A DNA stretch of 10,652 bases from positions 1 through 10,652 of the forward strand of contig JACVTC010000732.1 of NCBI GenBank assembly GCA_016946835.1, given 5' to 3'. The position numbers were made by a program, and so were the translations under genes. Positions within the stretch are counted from its first letter, which is position 1; each line of letters begins with the position of its first letter. This document shows positions 1 through 7,692 of this stretch, piece by piece. The stretch comes from Neocallimastix lanati (nom. inval.). Lineage: Eukaryota > Neocallimastigomycota > Neocallimastigomycetes > Neocallimastigales > Neocallimastigaceae. The notes beneath the pieces are model-generated. The model worked only from the letters and a program-made list of their open reading frames with translations, was not told the origin of the DNA and made no database searches.

Positions 1-250
1 TTATTTTTAAATATTTTTTTTTTAAGTTTTAGTACTTCCTTCTTATAATATGTATATTACAATTTATAATTCTTCTATTTTTAAAAATAATAATATGTTA
101 TTTTAAGAAGACTATCATAAATAAAATTAAAACATAAAATTAAAAGAAAACAAGACATTAAATTCTAGCCCAAAAAAAGCAAATATACTAATTAAAGTAA
201 ATTAAACTACACTTAACGATTAAGCTTATTTAATTTAAATAATAATTACA
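1..250. other. AT-rich upstream region of the repeat-protein gene
   Basis: No coding frame is supported here. It is almost entirely A and T, with TATA-like stretches (for example around 45-60) and short A runs, and presumably holds the promoter and 5' leader of the gene that begins at 251 or 312. No specific transcription-factor site can be defended in such AT-rich DNA. Confidence 0.4.
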
Positions 251-346
251 ATGGAACAATTCAATGGAAACAATCGCCACAGTACTTTAATCTGTGAAGT
301 AAAAAATAAAAATGGAAGTCGAACAAACGAAAACTTTCAAAATTGA
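251..346 (+). CDS. Small upstream ORF, probably the true N-terminus of the repeat-protein gene cut off by a frameshift
   Basis: ATG at 251 has A at -3 and G at +4 and opens 31 codons ending in TGA at 344-346. It overlaps the ATG at 312 in another frame. Its residues 11-21 (STLICEVKNKN) resemble the linear motif that recurs in the C-terminal half of the main protein, such as LLMYEIKNYKN and LLLYEIKNHKI. That is hard to explain for a random upstream ORF. Skipping one A in the A-rich stretch 301-312 would join this frame to the main frame. It may therefore be the real start of the protein broken by a homopolymer indel, an assembly error, or a genuine regulatory uORF. The motif likeness is seen; the joining is inference. 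Confidence 0.45.
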   Translation: MEQFNGNNRHSTLICEVKNKNGSRTNENFQN

Positions 347-2040
347 AGATGAATATGAAGTAATCCCATTTCCAGAAATTGAAAAGGTAAAATAAATTAT
401 TTTATTATTTATAATAAATTTAAAATATATTTATATATATAGTAAATATATATTAATTAAAAATATGATTAATTAATAACAAATTTATTTAAAATATTTA
501 ACAAAAATAAACTGAAATAAAACAGAAAATTCCAGTTGCTCCACCAAGACCATCAGTAGTTAAACTTCTTCAACCAATTATTAATTTAAGAATTAGAAAG
601 TCAAGAAGTGTTATTCCAGTTCCACCCCCAAGACCTTTAATGGACTTTGAAAAGAAGAGAATTCCAGTTCCACCACCAAGACCTTTAATGGACTTTGAAA
701 AGAAGAGAATTCCAGTTCCACCCCCAAGACCTTTAATGGACTTTGAAAAGAAGAGAATTCCAGTTCCACCACCAAGACCTTTAATGGACTTTGAAAAGAA
801 GAGAATTCCAGTTCCACCACCAAGACCTTTAATGGACTTTGAAAAGAAGAGTATTCCAGTTCCACCACCAAGACCTTTAATGGACTTTGAAAAGAAGAGT
901 ATTCCAGTTCCACCACCAAGACCTTTAATGGACTTTGAAAAGAAGAGAATTCCAGTTCCACCACCAAGACCTTTAATGGACTTTGAAAAGAAGAGAATTC
1001 CAGTTCCACCACCAAGACCTTTAATGGACTTTGAAAAGAAGAGTATTCCAGTTCCACCACCAAGACCTTTAATGGACTTTGAAAAGAAGAGTATTCCAGT
1101 TCCACCACCAAGACCTTTAATGGACTTTGAAAAGAAGAGTATTCCAGTTCCACCACCAAGACCTTTAATGGACTTTGAAAAGAAGAGTATTCCAGTTCCA
1201 CCACCAAGACCTTTAATGGACTTTGAAAAGAAAACTGAAAAGAAAAATACTCAACCAATTATTTTTAAGAAGCCAGAAACTGAAGATGATGATTTCACTT
1301 TCGTTCCAATGATGGTTGAAAAGACAGAAGAATACTCAGATGAAATCATTAATGCTTACGAGAAAGTTATGAATGAACTTGTTGTCAAGGCTAAAAAGAT
1401 TGTAAAGAATAAGAAAACTAATAGTATGTTTAGTGCACCAACTAAGATGAACAATCACTGTTTATTAATGTATGAAATTAAGAACTACAAGAATAAACTT
1501 AGCAGTGTTAAATCTTCAATTAAAGAAAACAAAATGACACAATCTTCATTACATGACCTTTTACTTTATGAAATTAAGAACCATAAAATTAACTTAAAGA
1601 AATCAAAAGAACCAGTAGTCCATTCAAATCTTAACTCTCGCGGATATATGGCATGGGAATTACAAAACTCAAACATGTGTAAAAATGTTAAAAATGGGAA
1701 GAAGGAAATTAAGAAGGTTGAAAAAGTTATGCCAAAATCTCTTTGTCCAATGCAACAAGTCCTATGGGAAATTAGTAATGGTAATATTACTCTCAAAAAG
1801 ACTACTCCAATTGAAAAGAAAGAACTTCCACTTAAGCTTTCATTCCCAGAACAACTTGTTTTAGAAATTAAGAACCATCGTCCATTACGTAAAGTTGCTA
1901 AAGAAAATATTCCAAAAGCTATTGGTGGTACCCGTTGCTCAAACGAAAAGGATATTTCCTTAGAAATATTAAACAAGGCCGCTAACTCCGTATGCTCTCA
2001 ATCTCGTGAAAAAAGTATACATTGTTCAACAAGCTCGTGA
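312..2040 (+). CDS. Proline-rich SH3-ligand-like repeat protein (two exons: 312-386, 526-2040)
   Basis: No known family is recognised. Exon 1 encodes 25 residues ending PEIEK; a phase-0 GT-AG intron (387-525) joins it to KIPVAPPRP, a diverged copy of the repeat that follows. That continuity supports the splice model. Residues about 55-260 are an array of a 16-residue unit, MDFEKK(R/S)IPVPPPRPL. Each unit contains PVPPPR, fitting the class II SH3 ligand P-x-x-P-x-R, and K-x-x-P-x-x-P, fitting class I. After an acidic stretch (EDDD) comes a Lys-rich tail with a motif near L-x-x-E-I-x-N about every 25-38 residues. No signal peptide or membrane segment is seen. A scaffold or adaptor role in cortical or cytoskeletal signalling is plausible but inferred. 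Codon use (CCA, AGA, AAG, GAA) is consistent throughout. The frame ends early at TGA 2038-2040; a continuation in the next frame runs to 2341. The start at 312 has A at -3 and G at +4, but 251 may be the true start. Confidence 0.75.
387..525 (+). other. Spliceosomal intron, 139 bp, phase 0
   Basis: The donor GTAAAA follows codon GAA-AAG at 386, and the acceptor AACAG ends at 525. Between them the sequence is almost pure A/T with stops in the entering frame. Removing it joins frame 0 of exon 1 to frame 1 of exon 2, which is then open into the repeat array. Encoded residues on either side (EIEK and KIPVAPPRP) together resemble one repeat unit, so the intron sits inside a diverged repeat. Confidence 0.8.
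613..1233 (+). repeat. Array of twelve 48-bp coding units plus partial ends
   Basis: Twelve full units run from 640 to 1215, flanked by a half unit (IPVPPPRPL) at 613-639 and a half unit (MDFEKK) at 1216-1233. The units are almost identical in nucleotides, synonymous sites included. The visible variants are AGA/AGT, giving Arg or Ser at one position, and CCC/CCA in the third Pro codon group of the earliest copies. Arg/Ser units come in pairs (RR RR SS RR SS SS) and CCC/CCA alternate at the start, which suggests growth by a 96-bp dimer. The reverse strand is also open across the array, a side effect of its periodicity. Confidence 0.95.
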
Positions 2041-2341
2041 AAGAATTAATTCTGATGAACAATATGCAGAACTTCTTTGCAACATTAAGAAATTCAAGAA
2101 GTGTGGAGAAGAAAATAATGAGGAAATTAATTCATCAAACTACACTAAGCAATGTGATAACCCAATGAAAATCAAGTACTGCAGTAACAAAAATATCTGG
2201 TGGGATGAAGAACACAAGAAGATTATGCGTAGTATTAGAAGAAGAAACTTCTCCTTAAGATCAATTGAAGATGAAGTTTGGGTTTGCGTTCCACAAAAAC
2301 AAAACGAAACTAAAAAGAAGTCAAGATTCTGGTTTTGGTAA
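2015..2341 (+). CDS. C-terminal continuation of the repeat protein in the +1 frame
   Basis: The frame that opens at 2006 continues the upstream protein. It begins KKVYIVQQARERINSDEQ, and carries another copy of the recurring motif (AELLCNIKKFKK) and a further related segment around WWDEEHKKIMRSI, ending in KKSRFWFW. Base composition and codon use match the upstream frame, and the upstream tail beyond about 2014 (SIHCSTSS) looks like junk. The six-A run at 2009-2014 is the simplest break point: one A too many. No good ATG start context suggests an independent gene. About 50 nt after the stop there is a 29-A tract. Whether the break is real or an assembly error cannot be told from this sequence. 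Confidence 0.65.
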   Translation, partial: VYIVQQARERINSDEQYAELLCNIKKFKKCGEENNEEINSSNYTKQCDNPMKIKYCSNKNIWWDEEHKKIMRSIRRRNFSLRSIEDEVWVCVPQKQNETKKKSRFWFW

Positions 2342-2387
2342 ACAACTTCATAAACTAAAATATCTTTAATTTATAATTTTTTGTTTC

Positions 2388-2416
2388 AAAAAAAAAAAAA
2401 AAAAAAAAAAAAAAAA
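2388..2416 (+). repeat. A29 homopolymer just downstream of the repeat-protein gene
   Basis: An uninterrupted run of 29 A starts 47 nt after the stop codon and is followed at once by CGCG. It looks like a poly(A) tail, but the gene has an intron, so a retrocopy is unlikely. Similar long A or T tracts occur elsewhere in the window, so it is most likely a genomic homopolymer serving as 3' flank. Confidence 0.8.
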
Positions 2417-2775
2417 CGCGTATTCAAATATATTTAGTTATATTAAAATCATATAATGAGCTTTAATCATATTTTATATTATCATCTTTTATATTAAATA
2501 TATGTAATTATCTATAAATATAATTTAATTTGTTTTTCTTATTTTATTATTTAAAAAAAGAAATAAAATATTAATAAAAGTTTATTAAAAAATATAAAAT
2601 ATATAGGGGATTAAATTTTGAATTTATTTAATATAAAATAAATATAATATTATTATTTGAAAAAGAAATCAAATATAAAAATAATACCATTAAATATATA
2701 ATATTATTTTTTTATTTCTTTTTAGATATTATAAAAGTAATTTAAAAAAAATAAATTTAAAATTATTATTATATG

Positions 2776-2970
2776 TTACTTAGATACTTTATATATTTAA
2801 TTTTCGAAGATTTACATTTTAAAATTTTTAAATATAATAATTTCTATAAATTATAAAATTATTATATATTATTTTGATATACACCAAATTTTGAAGATTT
2901 ATTTTTTATAATTTTTAATATACTAATTTTAACTATTTATATAATTATTATATATTACTTTGATATACAC
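2776..2970 (+). repeat. Degenerate tandem repeat, unit about 86-90 bp
   Basis: The string TTTTGATATACAC preceded by AATTATTATATATTA occurs at 2857-2884 and again, with one change, at 2943-2970, an offset of 86. A second landmark, GAAGATTT followed by T/A-rich sequence and TTTTTAATATA-like ends, occurs at 2806 and 2893, an offset of 87. This suggests a little over two diverged copies of one AT-rich unit. Confidence 0.6.
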
Positions 2971-3429
2971 TTTTATTATTGTAATTAATGAGTAAATGAA
3001 TATTAAATTTCTATAGATATATGGATAAATTTAAATATATTTAAAAACAAATATATAAAATAAACAATTTCAATTCTAATAATATTAGTACAAATATATC
3101 TTTAATTATTTATTTAATAAAAAAAAAAAGAAAGTTTACAAAAATATAATATTTTTTCTTTTCATTAAATATATGAAGGATTGTAATATTTATTTAATTT
3201 TCCATATATAATATATGTATATACTAAAAAAAAAATAATAATAATAATAATGACATACTAAAATATAATATTTTATAATATTTCTTGCTTTTTACTGAAT
3301 ATACGAAAGTCTATAATTTATATTTAATTTTTACTCAAAAATTATATATAAATATAAATATATTAATAAAAAATAAATAAATGAATAAAATTAAGATTTT
3401 AATTTTATTAATAATATTATAATTAAATA

Positions 3430-3637
3430 TTATTTATTTCTATCACAAAAATAAATTAATAAATAAAATGAAAGTACTAATAAAATTAGTAATAATATTA
3501 CTAACAAGGAATAAATATATAGTTATTTATTTCTATCACAAAAATAAATTAATCTATCACAAAAATAAATTAATAAATAAAATGTAAGTTCTAATAAATT
3601 TTGTAATAATATTACTAAAAAAGAATAAGTATATAGT
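3430..3637 (+). repeat. Two-copy direct repeat (about 94 and 115 bp) with an internal 21-bp duplication
   Basis: Copy 1 (3430-3523) and copy 2 (3523-3637) both run from TTATTTATTTCTATCACAAA, through TAATAATATTACTAA, to an end in TATATAGT. Copy 2 is longer because a 21-bp block beginning TCTATCACAAAAATAAA is duplicated in tandem (3532-3552 and 3553-3573). The copies differ at scattered sites, so the larger duplication is older than the internal one. No coding function is seen. Confidence 0.85.
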
Positions 3638-3839
3638 TATAATTAAGATATTATTACTATAGATAAATTATGTTTGAATCCGAATAATTCTTTGTACTTT
3701 GTACTTAATCAATTTAATATTTTATCTTTTATTTTTTACTGTGTTTTTATTTTTTGCTTTGTCTGCTGATTTTTCATTCATATTCCCGGAATTACTTTCA
3801 TCATGTCTATATAAATATTTTTATTATTTACAAAAAAAA

Positions 3840-3841
<2 letters not shown>

Positions 3842-3881
<40 letters not shown>
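3842..3881. repeat. (AT)n dinucleotide microsatellite
   Basis: About 20 uninterrupted AT units. It falls in what would be an intron or 3' flank of the minus-strand TTLL1-like remnant. The long plus-strand frame that passes through it is antisense and not a gene. Confidence 0.9.
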
Positions 3882-3885
<4 letters not shown>

Positions 3886-3904
3886 TATATTTGATTATTA
3901 TTAC

Positions 3905-4645
<741 letters not shown>

Positions 4646-4941
4646 TTTTAATATTAGTATCTAATTTATTAAAACGAAATTTAATATTATTTTTTTTTTT
4701 TTAATTTTCCTTAGTTAAAACTACTGTATTATTTTTCTAAATATATATATATATTTTTTATTTTATTCAAATACATATATTACATATATAATTATTTAAA
4801 AAAAAAAAAAAAAAAAAGACTGTTATTACATATAATTGATAATTTAAAAATTTTTTTTTTTTTTTTTTTTTTTTTAAACTAAATATAAAAAATGAACCAT
4901 CAAATTATTTGTTGTTTTTAATTAATTCATTAAAGTTTTAA
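4646..4941. other. AT-rich spacer with facing A20 and T25 tracts
   Basis: No gene is seen. An A run (4798-4817) and a T run (4851-4875) lie 33 bp apart and are complementary, so a foldback is possible. The stretch separates the 5' end of the TTLL1-like remnant from the 3' end of the gag region. A 17-20 bp direct duplication (ATTAATTCATTAA-GTTTT) lies at 4921-4957. Confidence 0.6.
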
Positions 4942-5048
4942 TTAATTCATTAAGTTTTTAGATAAGATATTATTGTTAACATTATCACTTATATTTAAAT
5001 CGTTATTGTTATTTTCATTTATATTGTTATTGTAATTGTTATTGTTTA
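4942..5048 (-). other. Asn-rich coding-like tail beyond the gag -1 frame
   Basis: After the stop of the -1 extension (5048-5046), another minus-strand frame stays open. It reads as repeated Asn with NENNNNDLNISDN and ends ILSKNLMN before TAA at 4944-4942. The composition resembles the Asn-rich linkers of this element and of the copia pol. It would join the -1 extension if one base were added in the A run near 5060. It is probably a decayed continuation of the element's open reading frame; no catalytic motif (protease DSG or DTG) follows. Confidence 0.4.
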
Positions 5049-5234
5049 TTTTAATATTATTATTGTTTTATAATTTCTTTTTGCCTTAGGTAGAGATGCA
5101 TATTTTTCATCTCTACTACGTTTTGCTGCAGCAATAATTGCATCATAATTATTGTTCCATTTTGCTGCAGTTATTACTGGAGAAGTGGCAATTTGATTAT
5201 GGGAAGTTTGCCTTCTTCCATCATTCAGTTTTTT
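5046..5234 (-). CDS. Extension of gag in the -1 frame (60 codons), candidate frameshift product
   Basis: The frame entered by a -1 slip on the A-AAA-AAC heptamer continues LNDGRRQTSHNQIATSPV, then AAKWNNNYDAIIAAAKRSR and KYASLPKAKRN, and stops at 5048-5046. Its composition is unlike the surrounding AT-rich noncoding DNA (several Ala, Arg, Trp and Pro codons), so it looks genuinely translated or recently so. I recognise no domain; it is too short for a protease. Basic residues could mean a nucleic-acid-binding Gag tail. It has no start of its own and depends on gag translation. Confidence 0.6.
   Translation of the reverse strand, partial: KKLNDGRRQTSHNQIATSPVITAAKWNNNYDAIIAAAKRSRDEKYASLPKAKRNYKTIIILK
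5199..5234 (-). promoter_or_regulatory. Candidate programmed -1 ribosomal frameshift signal
   Basis: The last gag codons are CAA-AAA-AAC-TGA, so the heptamer A-AAA-AAC (5234-5228) is in the X-XXY-YYZ phase and sits directly before the stop. Six nucleotides further on (5227-5222) a hairpin can form: ATGGAAG (5221-5215) with CTTCCCAT (5206-5199), 7 bp with one bulged C and an 8-nt loop. Heptamer, spacing and hairpin match the arrangement known from retroviral and retroelement gag-pol junctions. The stem is modest, so efficiency is uncertain. Confidence 0.6.
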
Positions 5235-6243
5235 TGTAAATTAAAATAATTTTTAAAATTTGGATCTTGTTTAATTTTGGCTAATTCAGTACAATCCTTA
5301 ACAAGATGACCAGGTTGGTTACAGAAATAGCATGTTTTAATCTGTAAGTTCTGCATTCTATTTACCAAGTCATCCATTCCATCATTATTAAGTATTTGAT
5401 TGTTATTAATTTTATAATTATTATTGTTTCTATTATTTAAATAATTATTATTTATATTATATGGGTTATTGATTCCATTATTATTAAAATTATTTGGCAT
5501 ATTATGATTATTTCGATGAATGAAATTGGTAGGCATATTCGTGGAAGTATTCCTATTGTTTCTAAAATTCAGACCATTTCTTTTCCATGAATTATTAGAA
5601 TTATTTACAAGATTAGAAACAGGTTGATTCAAAGGTGAATAAATGCTATAATTATTATTTCTTTCATTTCTCCTATTATTCCTATTGTAATGTGATTCCT
5701 GCAATATTTTCTCATATTTTTCTGCTTTACTACAAGCGTCTTCTAGGGAATCACATTCTTCCATAGCTATTTTAGTATAAATCTGAGTCCTAGGTCTAAG
5801 AGCATTTTCATAATCTATAACTGAAATAGATGCTCTATCCTCTGTCTCTAGTAGGTCGTATAATTCTAAATACCTGGTATTGAAATCATATACGGTTTCG
5901 TTTGGTTCGATAATAATACGTTTTAATTGACGTAATTTATTATCTTTTTGGTTTTCTCTCCAATACTTTTTCTTTATTAGTTTCACACATTCATCTAATG
6001 TAAGAGGTCTATTTACTACTGCTTCTTTTTCTTTCAACACTCTTACAATGTCGTCTTCAGCAGCGGCAATAATATAACTAAATTTATTTTCATCAGTAGT
6101 AATGCCTTCTCTCTTAAACCAGTCATTGATCCTAAATTTCCAAAGTTCCGCATCCCTACGAGATCCACCAATCCTTGGAAGAGTCTTTGTATCTACGTCT
6201 GACATAGTGCTGTTGATACTATTATAATCACTACTAATATGTT

Positions 6244-6277
<34 letters not shown>

Positions 6278-6280
6278 CAT
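5225..6280 (-). CDS. gag: Retrotransposon Gag polyprotein (capsid-like domain, CCHC zinc knuckle)
   Basis: An uninterrupted 351-residue frame. Gag forms the cytoplasmic virus-like particle that packages element RNA. Residues 3-12 are poly-Ser from an AGT microsatellite. Residues about 35-195 form a helical retrotransposon-gag-like domain: LPRIGGSRRDAELWKFRINDW, then KLRQLKRI followed by NETVYDFNTRYLELYDLL and a final Ala/Glu-rich helix. This pattern (short-range W, E-x-V-x-D-F, L-x-x-L) looks more like Ty3/gypsy Gag than copia Gag, but I cannot settle it. Residues about 198-310 are Asn-rich and disordered. Residues 317-330 are a perfect C-x2-C-x4-H-x4-C knuckle (CYFCNQPGHLVKDC) for RNA binding. 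Start ATG at 6280; none is visible upstream in frame. It ends on a slippery heptamer. No pol follows on this strand, so the element is incomplete or Gag stands alone. Intactness beside a wrecked pol is notable. Confidence 0.9.
6245..6274 (-). repeat. AGT trinucleotide microsatellite coding poly-Ser
   Basis: Ten AGT codons in a row (read on the minus strand) directly after Met-Arg give the Ser tract at residues 3-12 of Gag. The pure codon use points to slippage expansion. Confidence 0.9.
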
Positions 6281-6957
6281 AAAAGAAAGTTAAATATATA
6301 TTTTTTTTTAATTCGTTATTGCGTTTTGGTTTAATAACTAATAATAAATACCAATAACACTTTCTATATTTATTTTATTTTATATCCTATTCCTAATTAC
6401 TATTAAATATGAAAATGTGAATTTTTTTTTTTTTATATATATAACTAATCTCTTATTTTAATTTAATTTTTTTTTTTTTTTTTTTTTTTTTATGATTCTA
6501 TTGTGAAATAATTTATTATTCTACTCTTTTATTTTGTTATTGCTAATTCTATTAATATTATATACAAATAATTATTATCCTATATATAGAATAATTATTA
6601 TTTTTTTTTTTTTTTTTTTTTTATCAAATATTTTTTTTGTATAATTATTATTATTACTATTCAACTAAAATATTATTACTAAACAATTATAACTAATCCT
6701 ATTTTTAATAATTTTAATATAAAGGAAAATTAAAGACTTGTTCGTTTTTATTCTGGTCCGAATTCCCAGTTGTCTCTAATTATATATCCTTTTAATAATT
6801 TAAATTAGTTTTGTGTTATTTAATGATTTATTATTATTAATTATAACCAATCTCAGCTCAATAACCAATTATAAAAAAAAATAAAATATAATATTTAATA
6901 TGTATAATTAATCCTCAAATTTATTTTTTTTTTTTTTTAAAACAATATAACAACACT
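6281..6957. other. AT-rich leader/spacer between divergent gag and pol, with T tracts
   Basis: No gene is seen. It contains T runs at 6422-6434, 6467-6491 (25 T), 6601-6622 (22 T) and 6924-6938. On the minus strand these would be A runs in the 5' leader of gag. A small GC-richer island at about 6739-6778 (TGGTCCGAATTCCCAG and flanks) stands out but has no tRNA fold. LTR borders (TG...CA with target duplications) could not be established. Confidence 0.5.
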
Positions 6958-7015
6958 ATTGCACATCCCCGATATCTCCACCAATTTTTTGATATGCGGG
7001 ACTTTTATGTGCAAT
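6958..7015. other. GC-richer two-part hairpin
   Basis: ATTGCACAT (6958-6966) is the exact reverse complement of ATGTGCAAT (7007-7015). Inside it, CCCGATATC (6968-6976) pairs with GATATGCGGG (6991-7000) with a single bulged G. The loop is 6977-6990. That makes 18 pairs in a 58-base segment far richer in G and C than its surroundings. It could be structured leader RNA of the copia element, part of an LTR, or an unrelated small RNA. Confidence 0.7.
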
Positions 7016-7346
7016 AATTTATAAGCAGTGGGTTTTAAATAATGGTAGTTTAGTAAATTTTATTAATAAAATTATAATATTCGTACAATTAAAATAATAA
7101 TTCTAATTCCTAAAAATTTACAAGAGAGTCCTCTATTTCTAATATAAATAATCTAATCTATTTATAAGAAATAGGTAATATATTAAATATATATTCTAAT
7201 ATAGAACTAAATAAATTTTATATGAATTAAAGTATTATAATTATTATAATTATAATAATACATATTGAAATAAAATAAAATAAAATAATTATTATCAAAA
7301 AGATATAAATTTAATATTTAATAATTATTATTAAATATACAAATAT
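7016..7346 (+). other. AT-rich stretch preceding copia pol; gag not found
   Basis: In a complete Ty1/copia element this is where gag and the start of protease would lie. I find no Gag motif, no CCHC box and no open frame. A perfect 18-bp AT palindrome (7056-7073) is present but is unremarkable in this composition. The pol homology begins abruptly at about 7347, so the 5' part of the element is lost or replaced. Confidence 0.5.
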
Positions 7347-7691
7347 GTTACTACACATATTTGTTTTATATCAGATTTAAGCTGCCTTTCCAATATTAGT
7401 AAATTTAATAGAGAAATATATTTTGCTAACGGGGAGAGTGTAAAATCTAAATTTATCGGAACGTATAATGGCTATATAAATGATAATAAAATCACTTTAA
7501 AAAATGTTTTATTTGTTCCAGTTTTTAAAAAGAATTTAATTTCTATAGATTGTTTAAGTGACCAGAATTATAAAACAGTATTTCAAAAAATCAACAATAA
7601 AAATGTTTCTATATATAAGAAAAATAATAAAATTTGTAGCACAAGTGCAAATAATTCAAAAACTTATATTTTTATGGACTTCAAAAAATAA
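7347..7691 (+). pseudogene. pol: Copia pol fragment: C-terminal protease region
   Basis: The frame reads VTTHICFISDLSCLSN, then YFANGESVKSKFIGT, LKNVLFVPVFKKNLISI. This is the familiar copia stretch from just after the protease active site to the segment before the integrase zinc-binding domain. The active-site motif D-S-G-A expected directly before TTHIC is absent; the codons there read YKYV. The frame stops at TAA 7689-7691 inside an A run (TTCAAAAAATAA), and the next domain continues one base on. There is no start codon of its own. Confidence 0.8.
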
Positions 7692-7692
7692 A

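Larger units (their letters stand above)
2417..3698. other. AT-rich intergenic region without a recognisable gene
   Basis: I read all frames here and see no conserved protein motif, no tRNA-like cloverleaf and no reading frame with coding-like composition. The DNA is almost only A and T with short homopolymers and several degenerate direct repeats, which are listed separately. Confidence 0.6.

Noticed and set aside
613-1233. CRISPR-like array
   Set aside because: The units are contiguous coding repeats with no unique spacers, in a eukaryotic-type gene with an intron.
611-1258. Long minus-strand open frame with a periodic SSFQSPLKVLVVELEY pattern
   Set aside because: It is the antisense of the 48-bp repeat array; a repeat length divisible by three keeps the reverse frame open. 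The plus-strand frame continues coding well beyond the array, while this one does not.
1566-1976. Minus-strand open frame of 136 codons
   Set aside because: Antisense shadow of the repeat-protein tail, hydrophobic because it mirrors Lys/Glu-rich codons; no independent motif.
2006-2341. Independent small gene starting with GTG or similar at 2006
   Set aside because: It carries the same recurring motif and composition as the upstream protein and starts inside it without an ATG context; a frameshifted continuation explains it better.
2388-2416. Poly(A) tail of a processed retrocopy
   Set aside because: The gene keeps a spliceable intron, and other long A/T tracts lie in the window away from genes.
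6735-6785. Possible tRNA gene from a B-box-like GGTCCGAATTCC
   Set aside because: No A box at a suitable distance, no acceptor or anticodon arms can be folded, and the B-box match is imperfect.
7056-7073. Perfect 18-bp palindrome AATTTTATTAATAAAATT
   Set aside because: Only A and T in DNA of this composition; such palindromes are expected by chance, so no operator or origin is claimed.
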